A stretch of DNA of 57,846 nucleotides from an uncultured Oscillospiraceae bacterium (GCA_944387015.1 CALXDH010000016.1:1-57846), one strand, 5' to 3'; positions 1 through 9,131 are shown, counted from the stretch's first letter. Numbers and translations are program-made. The notes: a model not told the origin generated them from the letters alone.

Positions 1-83
1 CCATTTTCCAACTTTCTTCGCTTTTTTTAATATTCACTATTACACGCCCTTATCCCAGTCCTACCTCTGTGCATTTTAAATGA

Positions 84-111
84 GCGGCTGCAGGTTTTCT
101 CCCGCAGCCGC
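84..111 (-). terminator. Weak hairpin downstream of putP
   Basis: An 8-bp stem (84-91 with 104-111, GCGGCTGC/GCAGCCGC) lies 45 bases past the symporter stop codon. The tail on the minus strand is only mildly T-rich, so it is a possible but not strong intrinsic terminator. Confidence 0.4.
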
Positions 112-155
112 CCTTTTGAACCGTTATTTATATAGTATCAACTGATACTCGTCTC

Positions 156-1679
156 TCACACGCCCCGAACTTCATCAAAGATCCGTTCGATCTCCGCGCT
201 GGGTTTTTCCGTCAGCAGGCTGACCACAACAATGGCAATCGATGCGGCAATAAATGCCGGCAGCAACTCGTAGATGGCGAACGCACCGCCCAGCCTGGCA
301 ATACCATATTTCCAAATGAACACCATAGCGCCGCCTACAACCATACCGGCCAAGGCTCCCCACTTATTGGATCTTCTCCAGAACAGGCCGAACAGCACCA
401 CCGGTCCAAAGGCAGCGCCAAAGCCAGCCCAGGCAAAAGACACCACCCGGAAAACAGAGCTATTGGGATCTCTGGCCAAAAAAGCCGCAACCAGAGCAAT
501 GACCACCATCGTACTTCTGGCAACTACCACGCTTTTTCTCCCGGTGATTTTCAGATGGAAAAACTCCACCAGCAGGTTCTGGGATACGGAAGAGGATGCC
601 GCCAGCATCTGAGAATCCGCCGTGGACATGGTAGCCGCCAGGATCCCCGCGAGAATCACGCCGGCGATCAAAGCAGCAAAGACGCCATAATGGCTGATCA
701 AACTGGCGATCTGGACAATGATGGTCTCCGAATCCGCCAGCTGCTCCATAGCGCCCGCTTTCGTCATGCCATTGCCCACAACACCGATAAAGATGGCTAC
801 GCCCATGGAGATCACAACCCACACCGTAGCCACTCTGCGACTGAGGGCCAGTTTTTTCTCCTCTTCAATGGCCATGAAGCGCAGCAGAATATGGGGCATC
901 CCGAAATACCCCAGGCCCCAGGCCAGCAGCGAGCAGATGGTCAGCAGGCTGTAAGAACTGGCTCCGCCGGTCACCGCATCGTGGATCTGCGTCAGGGAAA
1001 GATACCCCGCCAGAGACCGCGCGTTGTCCATCACCGCATCCAGACCTCCGGCCTGAGCCACTCCGAAGCTCAGCACCACGATCAGCGCCACCGTCATGAT
1101 GATGGACTGAATGAGATCCGTAAAGCTGGCAGCCAAAAAGCCGCCCATGACCGTATAGATGACAATAACGGCGGCGCTGATCAGCATAGCCGTCACATAA
1201 GAAGTTCCAAACAGGCTGGCAAAGAGCTTTCCGCAGGCAGAAAAGCCGGAGGCCAGATAGGGAATGAAGAAAATAATGATGACGACTGCCGCAATGGCAG
1301 AGAGGAGGTTCCGGTCATCCCCCCAGCGCTTGGAAAAGAACTGGGGAACCGTGATGGCGTCCAGATGGTTGGAATACCGCCGGATACGCCGGGCCACGAT
1401 CAGCCAGTTGAGATAGGTCCCCACTGCCAGGCCGATGGCCGTCCAGCTGGCCTCCGCCAGGCCGCTGAGGTATGCAACACCGGGCAGTCCCATCAGCAGC
1501 CAGCTGCTCATATCGGACGCCTCCGCGCTCATGGCGGTGACAAAGGGCCCCAGCTTCCGCCCGCCCAGATAAAAGTCATCCACAGAGTTGTTCTTTTTGG
1601 CGAACCAAACTCCGACGCCCAGCATCGCGATCAAATAAACCGCAATCGCCAGGCAGATCATCAGTTGTGCTGTTGTCAT
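156..1679 (-). CDS. putP: Sodium/solute symporter, PutP-like (sodium/proline)
   Basis: This is a 507-residue membrane protein of the sodium:solute symporter (SSS) family, predicted to import proline or a related solute with Na+. The protein is hydrophobic throughout (about 13 membrane segments) and shows the N-terminal DDFYLGGRKLGP and the SAEASDMSSWLLMGLPG stretch typical of PutP. A frame extends upstream to 1730, but ATG at 1679 has AAAGGAGAGAG just ahead of it and gives the usual PutP N-terminus, so it was chosen. The gene follows a TetR gene on the same strand across a region holding a long inverted repeat, which hints at local control. Family assignment is firm; the exact substrate is inferred from similarity. 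Confidence 0.88.
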   Translation of the reverse strand: MTTAQLMICLAIAVYLIAMLGVGVWFAKKNNSVDDFYLGGRKLGPFVTAMSAEASDMSSWLLMGLPGVAYLSGLAEASWTAIGLAVGTYLNWLIVARRIRRYSNHLDAITVPQFFSKRWGDDRNLLSAIAAVVIIIFFIPYLASGFSACGKLFASLFGTSYVTAMLISAAVIVIYTVMGGFLAASFTDLIQSIIMTVALIVVLSFGVAQAGGLDAVMDNARSLAGYLSLTQIHDAVTGGASSYSLLTICSLLAWGLGYFGMPHILLRFMAIEEEKKLALSRRVATVWVVISMGVAIFIGVVGNGMTKAGAMEQLADSETIIVQIASLISHYGVFAALIAGVILAGILAATMSTADSQMLAASSSVSQNLLVEFFHLKITGRKSVVVARSTMVVIALVAAFLARDPNSSVFRVVSFAWAGFGAAFGPVVLFGLFWRRSNKWGALAGMVVGGAMVFIWKYGIARLGGAFAIYELLPAFIAASIAIVVVSLLTEKPSAEIERIFDEVRGV

Positions 1680-1734
1680 AGTCTCTCTCCTTTTCACTCG
1701 ATGGTCGTAATCATAGCACACTCGAAGCAAGAAT

Positions 1735-1784
1735 AAAATACAGAACCGTGTATAGAACAGATTCTGTACACGGTTCTGTATTTT
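1735..1784. terminator. Long inverted repeat between tetR-like gene and putP
   Basis: Two perfect 18-bp arms (1735-1752 and 1767-1784) are separated by 14 bases that contain a smaller AGAA/TTCT repeat. The outer ends are A- and T-runs, so it can act as a terminator in either direction, most simply for the TetR gene ending at 1838. It also lies just upstream of putP, so it could be an operator for the neighbouring TetR protein. Confidence 0.5.
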
Positions 1785-1837
1785 TGAATATTTTTTCTGT
1801 TATATCAATGGTTTTATTATAGACTTATTTTAGAATA

Positions 1838-2452
1838 TTAACTATTCAAAGATATGGAATTTTCCGTTTTTCCTCTGTAGCTTTCCAAAAACATGGGGGT
1901 GACCCGATCTGTGTAGGCAACCAAGGAATAATCTCCCCTGCACAAGCACCAGTCGTACAGCAGCGCCCGCTCCCACAAGGCATAGGCCTTCACGATGTCG
2001 TTTACGGTGCAGTCTGTCCGCAGTTCACCGCTGCGCTGTCCATCGGTGATGATCTGCCGGAGCAGCTTGAAATATGTGCGGTTGCGATCCAACAGATGCT
2101 TTTCTCCCCGGGCAAGCAGCTGGGTAGACAGCAGCCGCGCCAACAGGTCCATGGAAACCCCGGTTTCGATCATGGCCAGCAGTTCATGGTTGAGATAGAT
2201 GAGCTTCTCCACAGCCCCCATCTCAGGATCCATATCCTGCATCAGCTGCTCATATTTTTCATCAAAGACGTAGGCCAATGTCCCCACCAGCGCGTCCTTG
2301 CCATCAAAATAGTGGTAAAAAGAGCCCTTGGAGGTCTCGGACTCAAATACGATGTCCTCCACCGTGGTCTCCTCATAACCCTGCTCGTAAAAGAGTTTCC
2401 AGGCCGCAGAAATGATGCGGCCTTTGGTGTTTCTGGTGTTTTTCCGGGGCAT
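1838..2452 (-). CDS. TetR/AcrR-family transcriptional regulator
   Basis: A 204-residue TetR-type repressor. The N-terminal helix-turn-helix domain (about residues 5-55) is clear: TKGRIISAAWKLFYEQGYEETT, then VEDIVFESETSKGSFYHYFDGK, with the family's SKGSFYHYF signature. The remaining helical part would bind an unknown ligand and dimerise. The frame stays open up to 2737, but ATG at 2452 has GGGAGGTG in front and starts at the normal point for the family. It is transcribed toward putP and divergent from dapF. Its target is unknown; putP and its own gene are the obvious candidates. Confidence 0.85.
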   Translation of the reverse strand: MPRKNTRNTKGRIISAAWKLFYEQGYEETTVEDIVFESETSKGSFYHYFDGKDALVGTLAYVFDEKYEQLMQDMDPEMGAVEKLIYLNHELLAMIETGVSMDLLARLLSTQLLARGEKHLLDRNRTYFKLLRQIITDGQRSGELRTDCTVNDIVKAYALWERALLYDWCLCRGDYSLVAYTDRVTPMFLESYRGKTENSISLNS

Positions 2453-2476
2453 CTGCAGGCACCTCCCTTTTGTCTC

Positions 2477-2505
2477 AGCATACCACACCCGGTTCCAATC
2501 TGCAA
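2477..2505 (-). promoter_or_regulatory. Promoter of the TetR gene
   Basis: On the minus strand TTGCAG is followed after 17 bases by TATGCT (-35 at 2500-2505, -10 at 2477-2482), about 25 bases before the start codon at 2452. Confidence 0.5.
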
Positions 2506-2565
2506 ATCTCCCGCCGGTTTCTCCGGCAAAGCGCAGGAAATGCATGGTTTTTAGCACATTCCCCA

Positions 2566-2595
2566 TTGTGCTTTTATGCTTTATACTGCTATAAT
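2566..2595 (+). promoter_or_regulatory. Promoter of dapF
   Basis: TTGTGC (2566-2571), an 18-base spacer and a perfect TATAAT (2590-2595) stand about 45 bases before the dapF start. Confidence 0.6.
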
Positions 2596-2640
2596 GGATT
2601 TTATCTAGTGCGGGTTTTCCCACTGAGAGGAAGTGTCTTT

Positions 2641-3489
2641 TTGAAATTCTGGAAAATGAACGGCGCCGGAAATGATTTTGTCGTGCTGAACAATCTGGAA
2701 GAGCATCTGCCGGTGGAGCTTCTGCCCCAGATCGCAAAAACTCTTTGTGAACGGCATCTTTCCATCGGCGCAGACGGATTGATGGTGGTAGACGCCCCCA
2801 CCCAAGGCGGCGACTACAAAATGCGCTTTTACAATTCCGACGGCAGTATCGGTGAGATGTGCGGCAACGGTGCCCGGTGCATCTGCCGGTACGGTTATGA
2901 GACCGGTCTGGCAGGGGACACCCAGACGGTGGAGACTACCGCCGGGATTGTCACGGGCAAGCGGATCAGCAGCCGGCTGTATCGGATCCGCCTGAACGAT
3001 CCCACCACAGTAAAGCTGGACGCCTCCGTGGAGGTGGACGGCATCCGGTACCCCTGCGCCTACGTAGAGCTGGGAGATCCCGGCATTCCCCATGCGGTGA
3101 TCCCCTATGCAGGACTGCGGCAGGCGGACGAAAATGAGCTGCGGGAATTGGGCCGGGCCATTCGTTGGTACAAGGACTTTCCCAAGGGAGCCAACGTGAA
3201 CTTCTATGAGATCACCGGCGAAGACTGTCTGTACGAGCGCACCTTTGAGCGGGGCGTGGAGGATTTCACCTACGCCTGCGGCACCGGCACCGGCTCTGTG
3301 GTAACCGTGCTGACCCTGCAGGGCAAGGTCTCCGGCCACGGCGTAAAAGTGGATATGGCCGGCGGCCAACTGATGATCGACGCGGAGCGCAACGGCAGCC
3401 GCATCGGCAGCCTGTATCTCACCGGTCCCACCAATATCGTCTGCAAGGGCGAGGTCACTGACGAGGAGCTGGAGCTCCCCGCCCGGTAA
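2641..3489 (+). CDS. dapF: Diaminopimelate epimerase
   Basis: DapF converts LL- to meso-diaminopimelate, the last step before lysine and the source of the peptidoglycan cross-linking residue. The 282-residue product has MNGAGNDFVV at the N-terminus and both catalytic cysteines in their motifs: Cys74 in GEMCGNGARC and Cys213 in ACGTGTGS. The start taken is TTG at 2641 with GAGAGG nine bases upstream; this gives the normal family length and N-terminus, whereas an internal ATG at 2656 would remove five conserved residues. The frame continues upstream to 2470 but without family similarity. A symporter gene follows 66 bases later on the same strand and may be cotranscribed. Confidence 0.93.
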   Translation: MKFWKMNGAGNDFVVLNNLEEHLPVELLPQIAKTLCERHLSIGADGLMVVDAPTQGGDYKMRFYNSDGSIGEMCGNGARCICRYGYETGLAGDTQTVETTAGIVTGKRISSRLYRIRLNDPTTVKLDASVEVDGIRYPCAYVELGDPGIPHAVIPYAGLRQADENELRELGRAIRWYKDFPKGANVNFYEITGEDCLYERTFERGVEDFTYACGTGTGSVVTVLTLQGKVSGHGVKVDMAGGQLMIDAERNGSRIGSLYLTGPTNIVCKGEVTDEELELPAR

Positions 3490-3555
3490 AAGTTGTATGT
3501 AAGGCCCTGCGGCCATACAGAATGTGTTTGTAAACCATAATAGGAGGAGAAAACA

Positions 3556-4851
3556 ATGAGCAACCAACTAAACAAAAAGTCGGTAGCCCGCAACTATGCG
3601 TTCCTGGCCATCATGCTGGGTTCCATGATCATCGGCTCCCTGGTGGGCTGGTTCTTCCCGCAGGTCAAGGAGGGCGATGAAGTCATCCAGGCGGGTGCTA
3701 CCGTCCTCAAGCCCCTGGGTACGCTGTTCCTGAACATGATGTTCTGCATCGTGGTCCCCATGGTGTTCTCTTCGATCTCCGGGTCCATCGCCACGATGAA
3801 AAGCCGCAAGCGTGCCGGCAAGATCATGGGCACCACCATTTTGACCTTTGTCGTCACCGGTGCCATCGCGGCAGTCATCATGATCGTGCTGATGAAGCTG
3901 ATTCCGCCCGTTCTGGAGCCCTGGAGTGATCTGGCGGCCGGTGAGGTGGATAACCCCATCTCCATCCCCGACCTGATCGTGAACTTCTTCACCGTCAGCG
4001 ACTTCTCCGGTCTGCTCAGCCGCAGCGCCATGCTGCCTTTGATCGTGTTCTCTGTGCTCTTCGGCTTCGGTGTGAACCTGGGCCCCGGCCCTGACAGCCT
4101 GATCGCCAAGTTCCTGGTGAGCCTGTCCGAGGCCATGATGAAGGTGGTCCAGCTGGTCACCTACTATGCCCCCATCGCCTTCTTCGGCTTCTTTGCCGAC
4201 CTGGTCGCCACCTATGGCTCTCAGATCGCGCAGGATTATGCCCGGGCTCTGGCGGTATACTATCCGCTCTGCTTTATCTACATCTTCACCGCCTTCCCGC
4301 TCTTTGCCTGGTTCGGCGGCGGCAAGGGTGCCGCGCGTGAGATGTTCCGCCACATTGCCCGGCCTGCCATTACGTCTCTGGGCACCTGCTCTTCTGTCGC
4401 TACCATTCCCACCAACATGGAAGAGGCCGAGTCTACCGGTATTTCCAAGGACGTCAGTGAGATCGTGGTCCCCCTGGGCGCCACCATGCATATGGATGGT
4501 TCCTGCTTCTCCTGCATTTTGAAGATCTCCTTCCTCTTCGGCGTGTTCGGCAAGCCCTTTGACAGCATCGGCGACATGGTGCTGATGGTGCTGGTGGCCG
4601 TGCTGTCCTCTGTGGGCATGTCCGGCGTCCCCGGCGGCGGCTACATCGGCGAATTCATCATGTGCTCCGTGTTCTTCCCCGATCAGCTGGCAGTTGCCTA
4701 TCCCATCGCCATCACCCTGGGCAACCTGGTGGATCCTCCTGCCACGATGATCAATTCCTCCGGCGACTATGTGGTCTCTTACATGGTCTCCCGGTTCGTG
4801 GACGGCAAGGACTGGTTCCAGAAAGCCATGGCCGCCCGGAAAAACGCATAA
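3556..4851 (+). CDS. Dicarboxylate/amino acid:cation symporter (DAACS family)
   Basis: A 431-residue glutamate/aspartate/C4-dicarboxylate type transporter driven by Na+ or H+. The family landmarks are present in order: the serine-rich GTCSSVATIPTNMEEAE hairpin region, GATMHMDGSCFSCILKI in TM7, the second hairpin SSVGMSGVPGGGYIGE and DPPATMINSSGDYV in TM8. It starts at ATG 3556 behind AGGAGGAG. The gene lies 66 bases after dapF and is followed by two terminators. Family assignment is firm; glutamate, aspartate, serine or dicarboxylates are all possible substrates. The serine dehydratase genes lie convergent just downstream, which makes serine a tempting but unproven idea. Confidence 0.88.
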   Translation: MSNQLNKKSVARNYAFLAIMLGSMIIGSLVGWFFPQVKEGDEVIQAGATVLKPLGTLFLNMMFCIVVPMVFSSISGSIATMKSRKRAGKIMGTTILTFVVTGAIAAVIMIVLMKLIPPVLEPWSDLAAGEVDNPISIPDLIVNFFTVSDFSGLLSRSAMLPLIVFSVLFGFGVNLGPGPDSLIAKFLVSLSEAMMKVVQLVTYYAPIAFFGFFADLVATYGSQIAQDYARALAVYYPLCFIYIFTAFPLFAWFGGGKGAAREMFRHIARPAITSLGTCSSVATIPTNMEEAESTGISKDVSEIVVPLGATMHMDGSCFSCILKISFLFGVFGKPFDSIGDMVLMVLVAVLSSVGMSGVPGGGYIGEFIMCSVFFPDQLAVAYPIAITLGNLVDPPATMINSSGDYVVSYMVSRFVDGKDWFQKAMAARKNA

Positions 4852-4889
4852 TGCATCGAATTGCCTGACGCATTCTACTCAGTGCAGCG

Positions 4890-4928
4890 GGTGCAGAGGC
4901 CGGATAACGGTCTCTGCACCTATTTTTT
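4890..4928 (+). terminator. Terminator after the DAACS symporter
   Basis: A 9-bp stem (4890-4898/4912-4920), extendable inward through CCG/CGG, is followed by TATTTTTTAT. Confidence 0.8.
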
Positions 4929-4953
4929 ATGAAAAGGCCAGTGGACGCTGCGC

Positions 4954-4992
4954 AAAAGGAGAGCGGATGAAATTCATCCGCTCTCCTTTTTT
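4954..4992. terminator. Bidirectional terminator between symporter and sdaAA
   Basis: A near-perfect palindrome (arms of about 18 bases around 4972) is flanked by AAAA and TTTTTT, so it can stop transcription from both convergent genes. Confidence 0.8.
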
Positions 4993-5027
4993 ATCTCGTT
5001 TTGATGCAGCCGATGAACCGCAGCAGC

Positions 5028-5900
5028 TCACTTCCGCTCTTCCATCTGCTGCTTGACCATCTGCCCCATGGGAGTCGCCGCCAAACCGCCCAATGCGGTC
5101 TCCCGGAACTCCTCCGGCATCCGATGTCCCACGTCGCCCATACAGTCGATGACCTGATCCACTGGGATCCGGCTCTCAATGCCCGCCAGGGCCATGTCCG
5201 CGCAGCTGGCCGCGTTGACCGCGCCCACCACGTTCCGCTTCACACAGGGCACTTCCACCAGTCCCGCCACAGGATCGCAGACAAGTCCCATCAGATTTTT
5301 CAGAGCCATAGCGGTGGCATGTCCGATCTGCTCCGCGCTGCCGCCCCGGATGGCTGTCAGCGTTCCCGCCGCCATGGCAGACGCCGAGCCGATCTCCGCC
5401 TGGCATCCGCCGGAGGCGCCGGCAATACAGGCCCGATATGCGATAACAGCACCGATGCCCGCCGCCACGTACAGTCCCTGCACGATTTCCTCCTCCGGCA
5501 CCTCCTGGCGATACAGGGGGATCAGGACTGCGGGCAGCACGCCGCAGGCGCCCGCCGTGGGTGCTGCTACGATCTTTCGCATACAGGCGTTGGACTCCGC
5601 CGTGCACAGGGCCAGAGTAATGACCTGACTGAGATAGTCTCCAGCCAGAGCCTTGCCGGAGGCAGCAAATTCCGCCATCCGCTGACCGTCTCCCCCTACT
5701 AGCCCGCTGAGGGAACGGAGATCTCCCCGGTATGTGTCCACCGTTTCCAGCATGGCCTTCCAGGTCATGCGCATTTTTTCAAAGGAGGCCTCCGGACTCA
5801 CCTGGCGCTCCTCAACATCTGTATCCTGTACGACCTTCCAAAAAGGCTTCTGGCCCTCTTGCATTTTCTCGAAGATCTCCTGCATGGAATCCAGCGCCAT
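5028..5900 (-). CDS. sdaAA: L-serine ammonia-lyase, iron-sulfur type, alpha subunit
   Basis: SdaAA is the catalytic subunit of the [4Fe-4S] serine dehydratase that deaminates L-serine to pyruvate and ammonia in the cytosol. The 290-residue protein contains the family's cysteine-bearing stretches AESNACMRKIVAAPTAGACG and CDPVAGLVEVPCVKRN, which supply cluster ligands. It begins one base after the sdaAB stop, so the two are one operon. Being oxygen-labile, this enzyme type fits an anaerobe. Pyruvate made here would feed pyruvate carboxylase, also encoded in the window; that link is inference. Confidence 0.93.
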   Translation of the reverse strand: MALDSMQEIFEKMQEGQKPFWKVVQDTDVEERQVSPEASFEKMRMTWKAMLETVDTYRGDLRSLSGLVGGDGQRMAEFAASGKALAGDYLSQVITLALCTAESNACMRKIVAAPTAGACGVLPAVLIPLYRQEVPEEEIVQGLYVAAGIGAVIAYRACIAGASGGCQAEIGSASAMAAGTLTAIRGGSAEQIGHATAMALKNLMGLVCDPVAGLVEVPCVKRNVVGAVNAASCADMALAGIESRIPVDQVIDCMGDVGHRMPEEFRETALGGLAATPMGQMVKQQMEERK

Positions 5901-5901
5901 C

Positions 5902-6570
5902 TCAATCTTCCTCCTTCTCGTAGTAGGTCAGCCGCTTCACATCCGGCAGGTCCAGGATCTTCTGGCGCACCGCCTCCGAAACCTTCTGATCGGTCTCGAT
6001 CACGATCAGCGCATCACCGCCCCGGCGGTCCCGCCAAAGGCTCATGGTGGCGATGTTGATACCGGCATTAGACAGCTCCCGGGTCTCGTCAGCCACCTTG
6101 CCTGCCACGTCCTGGTGCTGTACCACCAGGGTATTGAGGTCGCCGGTGAACTGGACCTCCACGCCGTTGAGCTTGTCCACCCGAATGCGTCCGCCGCCGA
6201 CAGAGGCCGCCTGGAGCATCAGTTCATTTCCATCTGCCCGCCGCAGCTTCAGCACCACCGTGTTGGGATGCGCCTCCCGCAGCTGGATCGGGTGGATATA
6301 GAAATCCAGTCCCTCTTCCTTGGCCAGTTCAAAACTCTGCGGGATGCGCAGATCATCCGGCCGCATTCCCAGCACTCCCGCCACCAGGGCCCGGTCCGTA
6401 CCATGGCCCCGGCCGGTTTCCGCAAAGGAACCATATAATCCGATGTCCGCCTTTACCGGGGCTCCCCCCAGCAGTGTCCGCGCCATGCGGCCGATCCGCA
6501 CCGCCCCTGCGGTGTGAGAGCTGGATGGACCTACCATCACCGGTCCGAGAATGTCGAAAATATCTAACAT
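5902..6570 (-). CDS. sdaAB: L-serine ammonia-lyase, iron-sulfur type, beta subunit
   Basis: The 222-residue beta subunit begins with the family motif DILGPVMVGPSSSHTAGAVRI, part of the serine-binding region, and ends with an ACT regulatory domain (about residues 148-218, from NTLVVQHQDVAGKVADETR onward). It pairs with SdaAA, whose start lies one base after this stop codon. ATG at 6570 has GGGAGGGAT upstream. A promoter with a perfect TATAAT lies 30 bases ahead, divergent from the amidohydrolase gene. Confidence 0.93.
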   Translation of the reverse strand: MLDIFDILGPVMVGPSSSHTAGAVRIGRMARTLLGGAPVKADIGLYGSFAETGRGHGTDRALVAGVLGMRPDDLRIPQSFELAKEEGLDFYIHPIQLREAHPNTVVLKLRRADGNELMLQAASVGGGRIRVDKLNGVEVQFTGDLNTLVVQHQDVAGKVADETRELSNAGINIATMSLWRDRRGGDALIVIETDQKVSEAVRQKILDLPDVKRLTYYEKEED

Positions 6571-6599
6571 GTCTGCTGATCCCTCCCACGTTTCTGTGA

Positions 6600-6629
6600 A
6601 TTATAAACAGCGTATCACACCTTTGTCCA
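6600..6629 (-). promoter_or_regulatory. Promoter of sdaAB-sdaAA
   Basis: On the minus strand TGGACA (6624-6629), an 18-base spacer and TATAAT (6600-6605) precede sdaAB. Confidence 0.5.
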
Positions 6630-6654
6630 TTTCTCAAGGACTTTTCAGAAAAAG

Positions 6655-6683
6655 TTGACCTTCATTTGCGATTCCCGTATACT
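6655..6683 (+). promoter_or_regulatory. Promoter of the amidohydrolase gene
   Basis: TTGACC (6655-6660), a 17-base spacer and TATACT (6678-6683) lie 31 bases before the start codon. Confidence 0.65.
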
Positions 6684-6714
6684 GATGCCAGAACATCGGA
6701 AAGGAGCATGCCTC

Positions 6715-8073
6715 ATGGCATCTTTGCTGCTGCGCAATATTCAAACGCTGATCACCTGCGATGAGCACGACCGGATCCTCCACAACGTGGATCTCTACTG
6801 CGAAGATGGGTTTATCAAGGCCATCGGCCCTCACCTCCCCCAGACCGCCCATCGAACGGTGGATGCCAGTCACTGCTGGTGCTATCCCGGACTGATCAAC
6901 ACCCACCATCACCTCTATCAGATTTTCTCCCGCAACCTGCCTCAGGTCCAGGGGCTGGAACTGTTTGACTGGCTGACGGCCCTGTACGAGATTTGGAAGG
7001 GGCTGGACGAGGAGGTCATCCGCCTTTCCACGCTGACAGGATGCGGAGAACTGCTTAAGTACGGCTGCACTACCTGCTTTGACCACCACTATGTCTTTCC
7101 CGCAGGCGCCGGAGATCTGATCGGCACCCAGCTGGAGGCCGCAGAAACCCTGGGCATCCGAATGTTTGCCTCCCGGGGCAGCATGGACCTCTCCCGGAAG
7201 GACGGCGGACTGCCGCCGGACAGCGTGGTACAGACTGTGGATGAGATCCTGCGGGATTCCCGCCGCGTCCTGGAGCAGTATCACGATCCCCGCCCCGGCT
7301 CTATGCATCAGATCGCCCTGGCCCCCTGCTCCCCCTTCTCCGTCAGCGGAGAACTTCTGCGGCAAAGCGCTTTGCTGGCCCGTCAGTACGGCGTGCGGCT
7401 CCACACCCATCTCTGTGAGACAAAGGACGAGGAGCATTACACGCTGGAGCACTACGGTGTCCGGCCACTGGAATATATGGCCTCTCTGGGGTGGACAGGC
7501 CCGGATGTCTGGTACGCCCACGGCATCCACTTCAACGACGAGGAACTGCGGGAGCTGGCCCGGACCGGCACCGGCGTGGCCCACTGCCCCATTTCCAACA
7601 TGAAGCTCTCCTCCGGTGTGGCCCGCATCCCGGAAATGTGCAAACTGGGCGTACCGGTAGGCCTTGCGGTAGACGGCTCCGCCTCCAACGACGGTTCCTC
7701 CTTGCTGGAAGAGCTGCGGGTGGGGTACCTGCTGCATCGGCTCATCTCCAGCGAGCAGGCTCCTACGGGCTACGAACTGCTCAAGCTCGCTACCCGGGGC
7801 AGCGCCCGGCTGCTGGGCCGGGAGGACATCGGCTGCCTCGCTGAGGGCAAATGCGCAGATCTGTTTATGGTGGATGCCCGGCGGCTGGAACTTGTGGGCT
7901 GCTCGGAGAGCCCTGCGGATGTACTGGCCACCGTGGGACTGCGGGGGCCTGTGGACCTGACGGTAGTCCACGGAAAAGTGGTGGTGGAGGACGGTCATCT
8001 CACCACCATCGACGAAACAGCCGTAGCGGAAAAAGCCCAGTCCTGCTGTGCCGCTTACCTGGCAAACGCCTGA
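6715..8073 (+). CDS. Amidohydrolase, 8-oxoguanine deaminase-like
   Basis: A 452-residue metal-dependent amidohydrolase. Metal ligands of the TIM-barrel superfamily are visible: HxH in NTHHHLYQ (His64/His66), HLCET, the HG of WYAHGIHF and the aspartate in LAVDGSASND. The barrel sequence, with GCTTCFDHHYVFP and VDGSASND, resembles 8-oxoguanine deaminases and hydroxydechloroatrazine ethylaminohydrolases, so deamination of an oxidised or modified purine is the best guess. ATG 6715 is preceded by AAAGGAG; an upstream ATG in the same frame (6655) lies in the -35 box and is rejected. It is a single-gene unit with its own promoter and terminator. The superfamily is certain, the substrate is not. Confidence 0.8.
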   Translation: MASLLLRNIQTLITCDEHDRILHNVDLYCEDGFIKAIGPHLPQTAHRTVDASHCWCYPGLINTHHHLYQIFSRNLPQVQGLELFDWLTALYEIWKGLDEEVIRLSTLTGCGELLKYGCTTCFDHHYVFPAGAGDLIGTQLEAAETLGIRMFASRGSMDLSRKDGGLPPDSVVQTVDEILRDSRRVLEQYHDPRPGSMHQIALAPCSPFSVSGELLRQSALLARQYGVRLHTHLCETKDEEHYTLEHYGVRPLEYMASLGWTGPDVWYAHGIHFNDEELRELARTGTGVAHCPISNMKLSSGVARIPEMCKLGVPVGLAVDGSASNDGSSLLEELRVGYLLHRLISSEQAPTGYELLKLATRGSARLLGREDIGCLAEGKCADLFMVDARRLELVGCSESPADVLATVGLRGPVDLTVVHGKVVVEDGHLTTIDETAVAEKAQSCCAAYLANA

Positions 8074-8133
8074 GTATTTCCGGCCGGGTTGTCATTTTCC
8101 GTTCCCAGCCATTATCCCGGTCTTATTTCTGTG

Positions 8134-8170
8134 AAAAAAAACGGCTGTGCCATCAGGCACAGCCGTTTTT
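8134..8170. terminator. Bidirectional terminator, amidohydrolase / degV
   Basis: An 11-bp GC-rich stem (8141-8151/8155-8165) with loop ATC is flanked by A7 and T5, serving two convergent genes. Confidence 0.85.
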
Positions 8171-9046
8171 CTATCTTTCTTCCTCGTCCGGCAGCACCTG
8201 TACTGCAGCGCCAAGCACTCCGTCGCCGATATACACGCTGAGGGTCCCGTCGATCTCTCCCTCCCAAATGTGATCATAGTTGGGCAATGCCGCCGTCAGC
8301 TTTTCCCGGACCAGCGCCATCCCCTCCGGCGCGCCGCCGTTGGCTACCGCCAGATTGTAGCGGCGATGATCGCCGCACGCCTTTACCGCCAGCTCCACCA
8401 GTTTGTCGATCACCTGATTCCGCCCCCGGACCTTTGCCACAGAGGTCAGCTGCCCATCCTCCGCAAATGTGAGGATCGGCTTGATCTGCAGCAGCATCCC
8501 GGCAGTTGCGGTGACCTTTCCGATCCGTCCGCCCTTGCGCAGATATTCCAGCGTATCCACAGAAAAGAAGGGGTAAGACCCTGCAATCAGCTGCGGTACC
8601 CGCTTCTCGGTCAGCTCCGTCCAGCCCATGCCGTCACGAATATCCTGGGCAAGCTGCAAAAGCGTCAGACCCTGTCCCAGCGAACCGCTCTTGGAGTCAA
8701 AGGCACAAAGCGGCATATCCGCGTATTCCTCCGCCAAGCGCACCAGATTATAGGTCCCGGACAAGCCGCTGGAGAGCATCACGGCGATCACGCCGTCATA
8801 TCCGTCCTCCCGGATCTTCTTCAGGATCTCTGCCAGACTCTCCGTAGACGGCAGGGAGGTCTGCGGCAGCTCTCCCCGGTGAAGGCGCTGATAAATGTCC
8901 TTGCCGCAAATATTCACACCGTCCAGGTACTCGCCGTCCTCACAGAGGATCCGCAGCGGCAGCACATAGATGTGATTCTCCGCCGTCAACTGCGGAGAAA
9001 GGTCCGCGCAGGAGTCGGTCAACAGTGCAATCTTTTGTGGGATCAT
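8171..9046 (-). CDS. DegV family fatty-acid-binding protein
   Basis: A 291-residue DegV protein. The N-terminal KIALLTDSCADLSP and the SGLSGTYN motif with the TSLPST stretch are typical of the family, whose members bind a fatty acid in a pocket between two domains; some serve as FakB subunits presenting fatty acids to the kinase FakA. No FakA gene is nearby, so involvement in fatty-acid activation is family knowledge, not something shown here. It stands alone, convergent with the amidohydrolase gene and divergent from the HAD gene. Confidence 0.85.
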   Translation of the reverse strand: MIPQKIALLTDSCADLSPQLTAENHIYVLPLRILCEDGEYLDGVNICGKDIYQRLHRGELPQTSLPSTESLAEILKKIREDGYDGVIAVMLSSGLSGTYNLVRLAEEYADMPLCAFDSKSGSLGQGLTLLQLAQDIRDGMGWTELTEKRVPQLIAGSYPFFSVDTLEYLRKGGRIGKVTATAGMLLQIKPILTFAEDGQLTSVAKVRGRNQVIDKLVELAVKACGDHRRYNLAVANGGAPEGMALVREKLTAALPNYDHIWEGEIDGTLSVYIGDGVLGAAVQVLPDEEER

Positions 9047-9131
9047 AGTACATCTCCATATTTTTACAAAATGTTAACGTCTATTGGAGTATTATTACAT
9101 GTTTCCCACAAAACTGCAAGAGGAATACTAT

